Shown here: in pieces, positions 24,163 through 36,669 of the stretch
Position numbering within the stretch: position 1 is the first letter of the stretch
How the letters are laid out: every line of letters begins with the position of its first letter
Source of the DNA: Moniliella sp. 'wahieum'
Taxonomy: Eukaryota > Basidiomycota > Moniliellomycetes > Moniliellales > Moniliellaceae
Assembly (NCBI GenBank): GCA_003971905.1
Contig: RSEE01000029.1
Coordinates: 620,001-684,000, forward strand
Reading direction: 5' to 3'
Length of the DNA stretch: 64,000 bases
Notes under the pieces: generated by a model
Database searches by the model: none
The model's input: the letters and a program-made list of their open reading frames with translations, nothing else
Told to the model about the DNA's origin: nothing
Program-made: the position numbers and the translations under genes

Positions 24163-26057
24163 TCAGAATGAACGGCTTGGAGAGGTCCGCAGCGACGCCG
24201 AAAACGCCGGCCAGGAATCAGGCTGACCAGCATTGTTGAATGGTTGGACGTGCCACCCAGGAGGCATGCCCGCCACCGTGCTCGCTCCCTCCTTGGAGTT
24301 CGTCTCGGCCCAGTGTGGCGGAGTGTAAGGTGTCGCGACGGTGGGATACGTGGGCGTGTGGTACGCCGGGGCCAACACCGTAGAAGGAATGCCAAACAGC
24401 GATCCACTGGCCAGTTGGTAATATGTCAGCGCATTGGGCTTGGGCGCCACACCTACGCCCCTCCCATACGAGAAAGGCGCTACCAGCGTCTGTGGGGCGC
24501 CAAGTGGGGTGCCCATCATGGTAAAGTACCCATTCTCTTGCGGAGCAAGCACGTTGGAAGGACATGCTTGGGTCCCCATCCCCACCTCGTTGCACAACGA
24601 AGGCCCAGCAGAGGGGCACCGGCCCAACCGTTCGTGCCACCGTGTCGCTGCGGCCGGGTGAGCCGGGGAAACACAGGGTGGAGCAGTCGAAGAGGGCGGA
24701 AGGGAGTAGGCAGGGGACAACATGCGTGCTCTCTCCTCCCACGGTACAGTAGACGGGGCGGTGCTGATGGTGCTAAGGGTGGCACTGTCCAATACAGATG
24801 CTGGTGAACCGGTAGAGGGGTAGCCGTGGGGACTGGAAGCACTAGGAGTGGTGCGCTGCGTGCCTGTGGCTGGAAAAGATGACGCTGGAATTGGCAAAGC
24901 GGGCGGGAGGTTTGGCAGGTGGTCCCATTGCCGCGGCGGAGAGATGGAAGGGTAAGTACGACCAATGGACCGGCTACGGAGGGGCGATAGACGGTCTTGA
25001 AGTCCACGGGTCGTGAGCAGACCGATGGATGCGGGTCGGCTTGGACGGGGCTGATCCGACGGACGCTCCTCCGTCCTGGATCGCGGGAAGCTACCTGCGG
25101 CGCACACGCTTCCCTCCGCTCAGCGGTAATGGCTTGGATGCGATGGGACCAGCGGTCAAACTGGTCCGCTGGTACGTGCACCGTCATCCCCAGTCCGCGC
25201 CACAACTCCACCTCGGCATGAGTGAGGGAAGCAAGCGGAATGTTGCTCAACTCGGACCAGGTTTTGGTCGTATAAGTGTTATCGTCCAAGTACTTGTTGG
25301 CCAACATCAGGGACACGATGGCGGCGCGGAATTCGGAGCCGGGAGAGCAACTCAAGTGTGGCTGGGACTCCTTGAAACGGTGGAGATAGTACAGCGCCAA
25401 CAGCACAATGGAGGTAGAGAGTTGTGTGGTGCGCAAGACCTTATGCACAAAGCTGGTGAATTCGGCAGTGGGGTGCAGACGCATTTGTCGAGACTCGCCA
25501 GCCAGCGGAGGGGAAGGAGACCTAGGCGAGCTCACCGTTCCCAATGAGGATGGCCTGCTGGGCTCGGGGGAATGTGCAGCGGAACAAGGAGAGGTGGGCG
25601 GGGCATACCAGATGTAGCAGGTTAGACTCGCAAACCACTCCGCACGGGAGAGAAGAGCGGCATCATGGGTATGGCGTCGGCGCTTGTGAGGGTTGGGACG
25701 AGTATCGGCGGAGGTAGCGACGGGGGGAGCGACGGGGGGAGCGGCGCTCGTCGTGGCCGTCACTGTCAGTGCGGTGGGAAGAGCCGTGGAGGGAGCGACG
25801 ACGGCGGGGGCAGCCAATGCAGGCAGCTGGGCAGCAGCCAGAGACGAATGGTGGTCCCGTGGCTTCTGCAGCTCGGGGAGTGGTGGGAGCGGGAGCTGTG
25901 GTAGGGTGTGGGGTGGGGAAGCGGGAGGCGAAGAGAGCGGGGGCGGGGTGAGGGTGAACGACAGCTTGCGCTTCAACGGAGCGGCGTCCACATAGGGCGC
26001 AGCGACTGGCGACATGGGGGAGGCAAGGGCGAGAGGTGGTGGGGGGGCGAAGGCCAT
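24163..26057 (-). CDS. Pcl-type (Pho85-associated) cyclin
   Basis: Probably a partner of a Pho85-type kinase. The start at MAFAPPPPLALASP is the second Met of the open frame and follows a TATA-like, GC-poor stretch. The N-terminal 170 residues are Pro/Ala/Ser/Thr-rich with a basic patch HKRRRHTHD. The cyclin box covers about residues 170-330: AEFTSFVHKVLRTTQLSTS, IVLLALYYLHRFKE, GSEFRAAIVSLMLANKYLDD, TYTTKTWSELSNIPL, HAEVELWRGLGM, FDRWSHRIQA. The last 300 residues are low complexity and end PSRSF. The box is continuous; a frame shift near 25090 separates it from the tail. It belongs to the Pcl1/Pcl2/Clg1-like branch and is clearly different from the Pho80-like cyclin at 6.6-8.0 kb. Confidence 0.85.
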
Positions 26058-26645
26058 GAATGATATGGACGAGGGGGTGGGGGGCGAGCACGGGGAGTAG
26101 CAGCGGTGGTATGTGGGTTGTGCAAAGAGTAGTATATTTTGGAGGTGTGTCACGCGTTGGTGCGGTCTGCGTTGTGTGCGAGTGACGAGTTGCTAGCAGC
26201 GTTGCCAGTTAGTCGCTAGTAGCTATTAGCTGCTGGTGCTAGGGACTAGGTACCGGCCCTGGCCCATGCATCAATTGAGTACGGGGTCTGCGCACCAGCA
26301 CTTCAAAGGAGCTGTCACGCGTGAAGATGAATGAGATGATAGATATGCGATGCATGATGCATGACGGCTGGTGTGATGGGATGGATGAATACACGATGGA
26401 TGATACAATGTGAGACCCAGATCGGAGAGGAACGCGAAGGCCCTACCCAAGTGTGTGTGATGCCTCTGGAAAGTCGATGTTAAATGACATGCGACACTAT
26501 GTATGGTCCACGTTCCTCCCATCTTGTCCGCAGCTGTGGCACATGCCCCCTGTCACATGTCACACACCGTCGGTCACACATTGCCGCTCCCCGCTGCCCG
26601 ATCACTAAGTACTAACGTTTATAGTACGTTTAACGTTTAACATCA

Positions 26646-26675
26646 ACCATTAAATATTAATCATTAATCATTGGT
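26646..26675. repeat. ATTAATC heptads
   Basis: ATTAAATATTAATCATTAATCATTGG: two exact ATTAATC units with decayed flanks. This is the A/T-only member of the family. Confidence 0.8.
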
Positions 26676-26811
26676 CACAAGCACACATGACATTTCGCGC
26701 CCCCCAATGGCACCGTCGGGGTGGGACACAGTGGGACCTGGGGCCTGGTGGGACTGGTAGGTGGGACATGGAGCAGGTGGCAGGCAAGCCGGGATTGAAT
26801 ATTGTGTAGTG

Positions 26812-26860
26812 GTGCATGATGCATGATGTATGACGCATACCATGCATGCATGATACATGG
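26812..26860. repeat. ATGCATG heptads
   Basis: ATGCATG, ATGCATG, ATGTATG, ACGCATA and related units in a 7-bp register. Confidence 0.85.
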
Positions 26861-27675
26861 TTCAGTCCTCGGGTTTCGTTGCAAGGCGGGGACGGGGTGC
26901 ACCAGGTGCAGTTGGTGCAGTTGGTTAAGCGGGCCATGGCTGCGCCATACGACGCGGTGGGATATGGGTTGCGCTGCCGCCACGCATCATGTTCCGAATG
27001 CACATACCGTCCATGCAGTCAATTCTTCACATGCTTCACATCTCCGCAGCGAACCCAGTGCTTTTTGCAGCGTTTCTTTTTGTTTTGGCAAAATAGAGAG
27101 CAACTGGTGTGACTAGTGACTGTAATAGTACTTCCAAATACTGGCAGCACGGACGAGAACTACAGATACAATGTTGCGCATCTCATGTACGTAGAAGACA
27201 CCCTCGCCGCTGTTGAATAGATCATTCTTCCTTCTACGTAGTCGCTTTCATGGCCACGATGCCGGTGGAAACGGAGGATTCTTGTTTGCTGCTCCTGCGC
27301 CACCCAGCTTACCCAGCCTCGGACCCAGGGTGCTCCTTGGCGCCCCTGTATGGGTCTCACAGGCCTCGTGCCGGTACCAATCATTAAATTAATCACGAGT
27401 GACCGGTGACTCGCCTAATGGCCTACACAGCCCCTCTGCCCTGCCGTAGCAGGTTGCATCTCTGCCTTCTCATCCTATGCTCCACACCTTCACCTCTTTT
27501 TTTCGGTCGGTCGGTCGCGTTCGCGTTTAGCGTTCACGGTCACAACTTAGTGCTTGCCGGTTACCCGAGTCTAGGTGAGCCGGTGACACTAGTGGCGCGG
27601 ACATTGGCCATCGATGCCCAATTAGAAATGGAAATGTAAATGGAATCAGCAAAATAGGGAGCAGTCTTCAAGCTT

Positions 27676-27722
27676 CACTATAGTCACTAGTCACTAGTCA
27701 CTGTCATTAGTTACTATAGTCA
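27676..27722. repeat. ACTAGTC heptads
   Basis: Exact units at 27686 and 27693, flanked by ACTATAGTC and ATTAGTTACTATAGTC variants. Confidence 0.88.
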
Positions 27723-28571
27723 CTTAGTATTCAAGCTCAGTTCGTTGCGGCGCCGGTGTTTGCTTTGCTCGCGCTCCAGGCACTCTGTGAGAAACACCTA
27801 CAACAGCCAAAGGGCCAGCGACTGCGACGGAGAGAGACGTCTATGTTTTAGATGCCTTCCCGAGGGCCGACGCTCCACCCGCGCTCAGCACAGCTGCACA
27901 AACCGCACCCACACCAGCCCCACACTGCGAGCGTCGGTGACCGGTGACCAACATCCAAAGTCCAATATCCAATTCGCCCTACCCTATCTTTTGGCCGCAG
28001 GGCCCTAGATGCGTTGGCCGTTCGCCGGCCAGGTTGCGTTCGATGCATTGGGGAGGGTGTTACATGTTACTGGTTACCGGGTGCATTCGCATACTGGGCC
28101 TCAGGCAGGCCTGAGCCTCAGGCCTCAAGCTTCAAGGATCTCAAAAGCTTCAAGCCTTCCCCGGGTCACCGTCACCGGGTCACCGCGGTCAGCCGCTCAC
28201 CTCTCAGGGTCTTAAGGCTTCAAGCTTCAGGGCCCCTCATGCACCATGCATGATGAACGTATGGACAGCCGCAGCAGGCCGCAGTCCCTTGGCTTGGAGC
28301 CCTTGAGTTAAGCGCTTAAGCACAAAAGGGATTGTGCAATGCGTTGTGGTGCCTTGGCTTGGTGCGCGCACCACCCTCTCCTATTCTTGTCGTATCGATC
28401 GTATCATGCATGACGCATGACGTTCAACGGAACAGTCAGACATCTCAGATGCCACAGACTACCCCACGCTTTAGTTCTAAAACGACCAAAGCCATCCCCC
28501 TGAGCCTTAGGGCCCTCGGCCTGAGGGCGTAACCACTGCCTCCCTCAAGGGCTCGGCCTAAACGTCCTCTC

Positions 28572-28599
28572 AGATCTCAGATCTCAGATCTTAGATCTC
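28572..28599. repeat. AGATCTC heptad array
   Basis: Four phased units: AGATCTC, AGATCTC, AGATCTT, AGATCTC. Only the spacer base varies. Confidence 0.95.
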
Positions 28600-29343
28600 A
28601 ACCTCCCAACTCACAACGTTCAACCGTTCAACGGGCAACGTCAACTGCCTCACGCCGCAACGTCTCAGAGTTGGTTTCAACTGCCTCCTGGGCAGCGATT
28701 AATAAATGGCTTCACCAGTCACTAGTCACTGAAGAGTGAGGTGGTTTGGATCTGAGATCTGAGATCGCTTATTCATGGTATGAACCTGACGCAGCGTAAT
28801 TCTCTGGGGCTTAGTCGTTCTCTTCGGAGCTCGACGCAGTAAGACGTTAAGGCTGCTTAATTTGGCTAAAGCGCGATATGGCAGGAACGTGAACGCCGAC
28901 AGGGAAAGAGCGTCCAGGATCCGATCACATGATCACTAGGCCACTTGTTCCCAGTCCCATGTCACATGTCGCAGTTACATGTCACACAATTGGATTGGGC
29001 GTCGAACGTTGAACACTATTGGTACCGAAGTTCACTTCAGCAACTGAGGTGGAAGTTGAACCTCAGCTCAGCACGGTCAGCTGTTCCATGTTCAGGCTGA
29101 GCATCCCAGCGCCCAGCTTTATTGGGTGACCAGTGACGCGTGACGCGGAGACGGAGCGGAGAGCGTCGGAGAAGTGTAACGCATGACGCATGACGCGTGA
29201 AATGACCTGTGATTCCCTGGACACCGATCATCGAGATCACCGATCATCGATCATCCCCTTGTACTTAAAATGGCAAAAGTAGGCTTGTAGCATGTAGAGA
29301 GAGTAATTTAGAAGCTGAACGTGTGAACGTAGCGTAATGTTCA

Positions 29344-29361
29344 GGTGACCGGTGACCGGTG
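29344..29361. repeat. ACCGGTG heptads
   Basis: GTGACCGGTGACCGGTGAG: two exact units of ACCGGT plus G. Confidence 0.88.
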
Positions 29362-30219
29362 AGCGTGGAGTGCCACAAAGGACAGGAGAAAATATCTAAC
29401 AGCCTCTTTCTCAATTGTCAACATGTCAACGTCTATGCACTGTGCCAGCTCTGATCTGCACGCTTTGGATCTGTGCTGCATGTGCCTACGGATAAGAGGC
29501 ACGCCAGGGGTACGATGTACCAAGAAAGACGATGTACCATGGTCGATGGCCGGTGGCCGCGGCGCACCTCGGCTCGGTGCTCGGCGGCCAGTTGAACGTT
29601 GAATGGAACATTGGGCCGAGCAGGCACAGGAACGGCCGGCTTCGAATGTTAAACGTTAAACATTAAGGGCGTTCCGCGCGTTACGCGTTAGGCGGCAACG
29701 CGGGTAACATTAACACCTAAGGCCTAAGGCGTTAAATAAGGGCCAGGCGCGAATAAGGGGGGCGTTGGCATTGTGAAACAAGGAAATTAATCAGCAAAAA
29801 AGTTTCGCATCATACGCATGCCCTTGAAGCTTAGCTTGAAGCTTGACCGGTGGAGTGGCTGGTTCGTGGCTGGGCCGAAAGCAAGGTCGGCAACGCATTG
29901 CTGTGCGCGGGGTGCAATACGCAATAGCAGCGGTGCGTCCCGCAGCCCCAGCCCAAATTGGCCGAGCAAGGGGCGCAAGCAGGCGCAAGCCCTTTCCGCC
30001 AAGCACCCGGTCCTGAGTGCCCTATAGGTTTCCCATGCGGCCACAACGTCGATACTCGGTTGCCCAGCTCAGTGTGGCTCTCAGCAAGCGCTGAATCTCT
30101 CATTGCCACCATTGTCGGTAACTACTGGCATATTAGCTCGCATTAATTCAACTCGAGTGCAACCCCTGCCGCGTGAAGTAATAATAGTAAAACTGCAGTA
30201 CTATAACTATTAGCTATAG

Positions 30220-30240
30220 TAACGCGTAACGCGTAACGTA
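30220..30240. repeat. ACGCGTA heptads
   Basis: TAACGCGTAACGCGTAACG: ACGCGT palindromes with spacer A. Similar pairs occur at about 32003-32022 and 33007-33026. Confidence 0.9.
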
Positions 30241-31220
30241 TACCCAACCAAAGGAACAGTGGCACCCCGGAGTTCCACTGAAGTACAGAAGCCACAAAGA
30301 GTCCACTGCATTGCAATGCGGTGCGTGAGCTGTGCACAGCGTGTGTGAACGCATGAGTTTTCCGTTTCGGCCACTCGTGCAGGTGACGGACCCTGGCGGA
30401 CTATAGAATGCCTACGTGGCGTACTGACTTGCGCGTAGTGCACACGACCCTGGTCGAGGCGCTGAGGCGCTGAGGGCCCTGCGGCCTGAAGCCCTGAGAC
30501 GCGCTGACGCCTGACGGGCCTGACGCCCCCTGGCGCCTCAGCCGGAGGCCTGATGGCGCTGAGGCGCTGTATGATGTAGGACGAGCAGTCTAACGGTGTG
30601 CCCGCGATGAGATCGATGAGCCGCGCACCACGAGGACTCATTATTACGGTTTAAGAGACGTAAGATCTGTAAGAGTTGCGCTAGCCAGTAGCACGCGTCG
30701 AGAATATACTCGCTCCATCAGTAATAGGGTTTGGCGGGGATAGTCGATAGCATGACACCGCCGCCACGCCGACAGGTACTGATGGCAACATGTAAAACAG
30801 AATGCCTGTCCTGGTGCCCTGGAGCTCAGCGCTCAGACTGAGCTTTGACCGGGACGGGCCTGAGGCTCAGATGCCCGGGACTCATGAGTGCATGAGCTCA
30901 GGCCGGCTCAGGAGTTCAAGCCTCGGGCTGCGTTATTTTATCGGTGCCAATTAAACCTGCACGGACCCGTCCAAAACAATAAGAGCAAAACTGATCATCG
31001 ATGCTCGTAGATAGCCGGATGACCGATGACCGGCCAAACCCGGTAACGCGGTAACGGCCGGTAACCATGAATCAAGAGCCGACAACCCGCGCTCAAGCGT
31101 GCGAACGCCCCCAAACGCCCTCAAAGGCAGAGCGTGTACCACCGCAACGTAAGGAAGAGTGTACAAGACCAGAGCAGGCAGTTCATGACGTTGATGTGCG
31201 TTGGACGTATGTTGAAATTG

Positions 31221-31248
31221 AATATTGAACGTTGATGCATGATGCATG
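31221..31248. repeat. Phase-locked mixed heptads
   Basis: Four units in exact register but with three different palindromes: AATATTG, AACGTTG, ATGCATG, ATGCATG. A near-unit AAATTG precedes them. Confidence 0.93.
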
Positions 31249-31380
31249 ATGGTACGTTGATGGTGCATTGCACATATGAGCTACGGACAGAAAATTCCTA
31301 CCCTCCAATATTGGGAGGGATGTACCAGATGGACCCGGACTTGGGCTACCCGCGCCACTGGGCCAGTGTGGCGCCACAAA

Positions 31381-31570
31381 GTGTACTCGGATGAGTACGA
31401 TGAGTACTGAGTCTCAGTACGGAGGTACTCAGAACTCTGAACGCAGAACATAGAACTCAGACTGAATCCTTAGTTCGATCCGAACTCAGATCCAGATCCA
31501 GACTGAGTAAGTCCTGAGTACTTAACGGAAAACTTATCTGAGTACTGAGTAGTACTGAGTTACTGAGTGT
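31381..31570. repeat. AGTACT-rich tract
   Basis: GAGTAC, AGTACTG and GAACTCAG units recur through about 190 bp at 7-bp or near-7-bp spacing. A similar tract lies at 33640-33715. Confidence 0.75.
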
Positions 31571-31736
31571 GCAACGAAGTATGCGCGTCACGCGTCACGC
31601 GACATGCCTCGGTGCCCCGGCATCCCATGTCCATATCCACATCCTTCGCGCTCCTGCTGCTCCCTGCTGCTCCAGCTCGACCAAGCTCAACAAAACCGCG
31701 CCGACCAGCAACCACGTGATAAGCCCAGTAACGATG

Positions 31737-31771
31737 ACATGTCACATGTCACATGTCACATGTCACATGTC
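31737..31771. repeat. (ACATGTC)5 heptad array
   Basis: Five exact tandem units of the palindrome ACATGT plus C; the longest perfect palindromic array of the block. Confidence 0.97.
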
Positions 31772-32356
31772 ACTGGCGCCTCGGCCAGTAAATATGAATC
31801 TTTGATTCGATCAACATCCGTGACGCATGTGTGATTGGGACGGATCACATGTATCGCAACCTACAATTGCATGTTACACAGTGCTTATTATTTGGTGCTC
31901 TGTTTGGGTTGACGCGTTGATGCGTTGACGCGGTGACGGTGATATACATACTTGACGCCCGTTTGAGCCGCCTGTTCCCATTTCATCTTGGCACGCATGG
32001 GAAAACGCGTAACGCGTAACGCACAACTGGCCGGGAAACGTAAGTGTCACAATAGGATCGATAGTCGATTGAATATTGACCACGAATCCCCTGCTCAATA
32101 CTCCAGAACTCAGTGTCCTCAAACTCTTTTCCTTGTTCATTGTTCATTGTTCCATGTTCATCCTTCGTTCGTGATTAAAGTGTGACACGTGAAGAAGAGG
32201 TGAATATGAATGCGATTGCGACGGGTGACCTAGGTGGAACAGGCATGTTACGCGTTACGTACGTTCCTTTTATTCGCTTCGTTGTGATGCTGTGCTCCTT
32301 GAGGGCCTGAGATCTGAGAACCCGAGCGCCCGAGCGTCTCAGGCGTCCGCTTCAGG

Positions 32357-32380
32357 TGAAGCTTGAAGCTTGAAGCTTGA
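32357..32380. repeat. (AAGCTTG)3 heptad array
   Basis: Three exact units of AAGCTT plus G. Confidence 0.95.
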
Positions 32381-32904
32381 AACGTATCAATATCATATAT
32401 CACACATCAAGAACGTCACCCGTCACGCGCCGACGAAGTGCCGATGTGACAGTCCGCTCGGCTGCGGCTATGAGAATTCACAACGATTAATTACGTGTGT
32501 GGGGCAAGAGGGGCAAGCCAACAGCGTCTCGAATTCCGTAAGCGTCGGGCGCCCGCTGTGGGACCTTGGGCCGCCAGCTGCCCTCGGCGCCCCCCTTCTC
32601 CCCCAACGTTACGCGTGACGTCACGTGACGCGTAAAGCCTAAGCCCTGAGACGGAGGCCCGAAGCTTGCTTGAAGGGGGGGATTCGGCCTTGTTCTGCCG
32701 GGCAGCCGGCCGGGCGCTTATGCCCATTTGGGCATGTAGCGAAACTACAATGTGCACTGGGTTGTCGACAGCCTGGTGTCGCTCCAAAAAAAAGACGCCG
32801 GGCTACCCGAAGCACCGGCCAATGGCGAGGGTTGAAGAGGGGACAGTCCCATCTGGTGCGAAACGTTTTTACGCGTTACGCGTTCAAGACGTTGTTCAAG
32901 CGTG

Positions 32905-32932
32905 ACGCGTGACGCGTGACGCGTGAAGCTTG
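32905..32932. repeat. ACGCGTG x3 then AAGCTTG
   Basis: Three ACGCGTG units are followed in the same 7-bp register by one AAGCTTG unit, so the palindrome changes while the spacing does not. Confidence 0.95.
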
Positions 32933-33743
32933 AAGGTCTAGAAACTAGTAACTAGTAACGAGCTACTTGCTGGTATGTAGCAACTAGGAACTAGGAACTT
33001 ATAACTTGTAACGCGTAACGCGTAACGATTCATCGATATTCAAGCTTCAAGTGTTCTAAGATCTGGATCTGAATCTGAGGCCGGAGGCAGGCCCTGAGGA
33101 CTCAGGCTCAGATCTGAGTTTGGATATCAGGCAGTGGGCTTTGATATATTGATGACGGCTTGCTTGTGAGCGCATAAGCAGGTGACATTGTGGGCCCCAT
33201 GTGACATATGTGCGCTAGCGCTGAGCATGGGACATGACGCATGACGCACGTGATTGGTGATATGTGATGTGCATGGCATGTGAGCTGTGAGCTGTGAGCT
33301 GCGTGTGCGCCGAGCTCAAGCAGCCAAAATTTTGGGAGCTGAGACCACCGAGACTTGACACTAGCTTGAAGCTTCAAGTTGAAGAGCTCTTGATGTAAAG
33401 CATCAGTGCATCAGTGCCATGATGCATGAGTGCATGAGTGCCCTTCAGAGCCGGCGCTCAGTCTCAGCTTGTCCATTGCCAATATGCCAATTCGAAACTA
33501 GTAGAATTTGCCTGAGAACGTCGTGCGGGTCTGCGCTGCGTTCAGCCTGAACCCTGAACAGCGCGGCTCAGTCGCTCAGGCGCTCAACGTTGAATCGTTC
33601 AATACGTTCCATGTATTGCTGTATACTCCCGTACTCGGTAGTCAGAACGGACTCAGAACTCAGAGTACTGAATTCAGAGTACTAGAACTCAGTACTCTGA
33701 GAACTCAGATCCAGACCCAATGATGCTAAAGCCCAGTACGTTC

Positions 33744-33764
33744 AACGTTGAACGTTGAACGTTG
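33744..33764. repeat. (AACGTTG)3 heptad array
   Basis: Three exact units of AACGTT plus G, flanked by CGTTC and AACAAC. Confidence 0.95.
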
Positions 33765-34256
33765 AACAACAACTCCCATTCAGAGGGTTTACTACGTACT
33801 CCCCAGTGGCGCAGGCCCTGGGTACGATTGTTCCGGGTGCTCCCTGTTGTTCCTGGGCTTTGCACCCATTTGTCTAGCCGGCCCAGGCCAGCCCTATATT
33901 ATCCTCCCCGCGCCGACACGGGTAATATCACACATCACGTCTCACGATGATCAGGCCGTTGCTTCCGTCCCATACCGTCCCATACCGTCCCATGCCGTAA
34001 GCGCGAAACCCGTACCTTGGGCATTACGCGTTCGTTACGCGTTACGCACCGCCTCTTCCTGCCTTTTTCCGGCCCCAGCGTTCACCGGTCACCAGAACCC
34101 GCGGCCGTGGGCGTGCCAGGCCGTGCCACGTGACGCACCGGACGACGGAGTCGGCAGTACTAGTACTAGCGGCTAGTGGCTGAGACTGAGGTGCCGCCTG
34201 GTGCCGCCTGGTGCATCGTTTGCGATCATCGATCATGCACCATGCATCATCGAAGC

Positions 34257-34305
34257 ATTAATCATTAATCATCGATCATCGATCATCGATCATCAATCAT
34301 CGATC
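34257..34305. repeat. Seven phased heptads, ATTAATC / ATCGATC / ATCAATC
   Basis: In exact 7-bp register: ATTAATC, ATTAATC, ATCGATC, ATCGATC, ATCGATC, ATCAATC, ATCGATC. Decayed units with ATCGATC and ATGCATC continue upstream to about 34220. Confidence 0.97.
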
Positions 34306-35099
34306 ATCCTTTATGTGTCACATGCCACGGTACAGCTCCCCTGCGACGGGCAGTGTGGGCGATGGTGCCGCTCTGTGCCGCGGCAGCCTATGGCATTCCC
34401 TGCGCACTCTCAGATCTCAGCCACAAGGAACGGCAGACATGCTCTACCCCGCAAAGCCACGCGCCACGTTGTTCCTGCATCGAAGTGTGTGTCGATATTC
34501 GATAGAGCGGCCCGGACGCCACCCGTGGTTGTGCCCCCCCCTAAGACAGGTCGCCGGCAAGGTGTCGAAGTGGGGACTTTTTCTGAGAGGCTCTGATGCG
34601 TGATGCGTGATCAGCTTGTTGCATATGGTGGAATCGAGCGTCTAAGGCCGTAGGCCCATAGAATGTTTTGAGTCTGAACCATTAATCAGGTCCAATGAGT
34701 ACTCAGACTGAGTGAGCAGTGATGTAGTGACGCGAGTGTGGCGTGGGGACATTTTCTGGTTTGGCGTAGTAGCGTGGAAGAGTGGAGCGCGTGGGCGTTG
34801 CAGGCCTATCTGGCTTGTGGTGCAAAGGGGGCGGGATACCGAGCTCGGAACCCCCGGGAGCGTGCCCACAAAAACCCGCAGTCATCATGCTCAAGCTTAC
34901 TTCTAATTGATTAATGCTTGACTTCAATCGAAAGTGACGGTATACTGACTCAGACTAGAGAAAGAGCTTCAAGCTTCAAGCTTCACGCGTCACGTTTCAA
35001 GTGTGCGCCACCGCGCCCATGCTTGCCGAGATTGGACCAGCTGCACCAAAAAACCAAACAAAAGAGAACAGGCAGAAGGTCTGAGGATGACTTCTGGTA

Positions 35100-35127
35100 A
35101 CCGGTGACCGGTGACCGGTGATCAATG
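35100..35127. repeat. ACCGGTG x3 then ATCAATG
   Basis: Three exact ACCGGTG units followed in register by ATCAATG. Confidence 0.94.
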
Positions 35128-35350
35128 AGCACTTCGATCATTTCTACTTCGTACGTAGTACAGGCACTGGGCGTTAGGCTGTCATGCGCATGTGTGTCAC
35201 TTCTGCCACAGAAGCAACTCTGCTCGCCAGGAGACAGAAGGTCTGGCAGCTTGACCAGTGCCAACAAGCCCCCGTGGCGTTGTTCAACGTTCAGGCCTGA
35301 GCGCCTGAGCGCCTGAGCTGAGGGGTGACACCGCACAGGTCACCGCCATC

Positions 35351-35375
35351 AACGTTCAACGTTCAACGTTCAACT
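35351..35375. repeat. (AACGTTC)3 heptad array
   Basis: Three tandem units of AACGTT plus C, the complement-strand form of the AACGTTG unit. Confidence 0.94.
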
Positions 35376-36166
35376 TGAACGCCCAAGATGAGGCCGATGA
35401 AGCCGAGGTGCGGCAGGCCAGGCCTTTAACAAGCCTATGGCCTTAAAATTTAAAAGCCTCACATGTCACAGCCTCTGAGCATCGAAGTAAGTGCCCTATT
35501 TTAAGCACTCTGTGGAAGCGGCAAGCGGCATACCAGGCCCAGTACGCCCCTCTGTGATGCCGGTGATATATGATACGGGTCCGGGTAATTATTAAATGCC
35601 GCGCTGAAATGCAAATGATTAATCGATGATGAATAATGTACTCGAAAGACTCCCGAGACTGGGTTCTGACATCTGACAGATCTGACCCTAATATCGACTA
35701 CCTATGTCAAGCTTCCCTCGAATCGATCGGTACAACGACGACTGGGGGGCGGCTGGATCAGCTGACGGCGGGCGGGAGGCTTTCGGCTTTCCCCGGTTAT
35801 CGAGTTATCGGTTAACCCGTTCAACGTTCGACAGGCTGTTGTCTCCGTCCACAGCCTCCCCGGCATCAACACCGGGAGGCATCTTGCATCATGTGCATCA
35901 TGCATTATGCATTACCGCCATTTATTATTCTGTCTTTTTCCCCATCGACCTCATCGGCCTCAGGGCCTCATCAATCATCTCGTCATCGATCATCGCTCAT
36001 CTCAGCCTCAGGCGTCATCAGCTTCTTTCGACTCGATGGCACCTCGGCGGTATCTCAAGGGTCCTGTGGTCATTTCGCGTTTTGTTGCCTCCAACGGTTC
36101 CGGCTTGTGCTTCTCGTCCTGTCTGACTTCTGAGGCCCTCAATCGAATGTGCGAGCTCTGTAACGG

Positions 36167-36180
36167 AGTACTGAGTACTG
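36167..36180. repeat. (AGTACTG)2 heptads
   Basis: Two exact units of AGTACT plus G. Confidence 0.85.
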
Positions 36181-36648
36181 AGTGGCTGAGAGCGGCTCAA
36201 GTGGCTTAAAACTTGAGACTCTTCTTTGTTACAAGCCAACGACCAAGAACTAACTGTCCGATGCCCCACCACTGAATTTGAAGCGAAGGATGTCAGCCTC
36301 TTTTTTGCTTCGGGTTCCACATTCAGTTGCTCCGCCTCTTAAATTGTGGGAGGACCATCGTTCTTTTCTTCACAGGTTGTCAGTACTGTCCGTACTGAGA
36401 CTCCGTTGGATATACTCAGTTGCTGAGTGTAATACTACTCATAGACACTCCTACAGGTGCTCACACCGTTGATCAGGAATGTCATACTTTTGCCATTCAT
36501 TTACTCAAGCCGCGAACTCACAACACATTGTGCCTCTTTTTGAATAGTACTCCGTTCCACGTTGACTCTGCGGGTGCGGGCCTGGACTCTGCCCGTGACA
36601 CGTTTAACCGCGTCTCGTGAAATAGTCAGGGTGCTTTGGCCTCGCCTC

Positions 36649-36669
36649 AGGCCTCAGGCCTCGGGCCTC
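36649..36669. repeat. AGGCCTC heptads
   Basis: AGGCCTC, AGGCCTC, GGGCCTC in register, showing that the GGCC core also occurs. Confidence 0.9.

Noticed and set aside
31737-31771. Heptad arrays as a CRISPR or telomere-like repeat
   Set aside because: There are no unique spacers of even length, the period is 7 bp, and the units vary from place to place. No TTAGGG-type runs are present.
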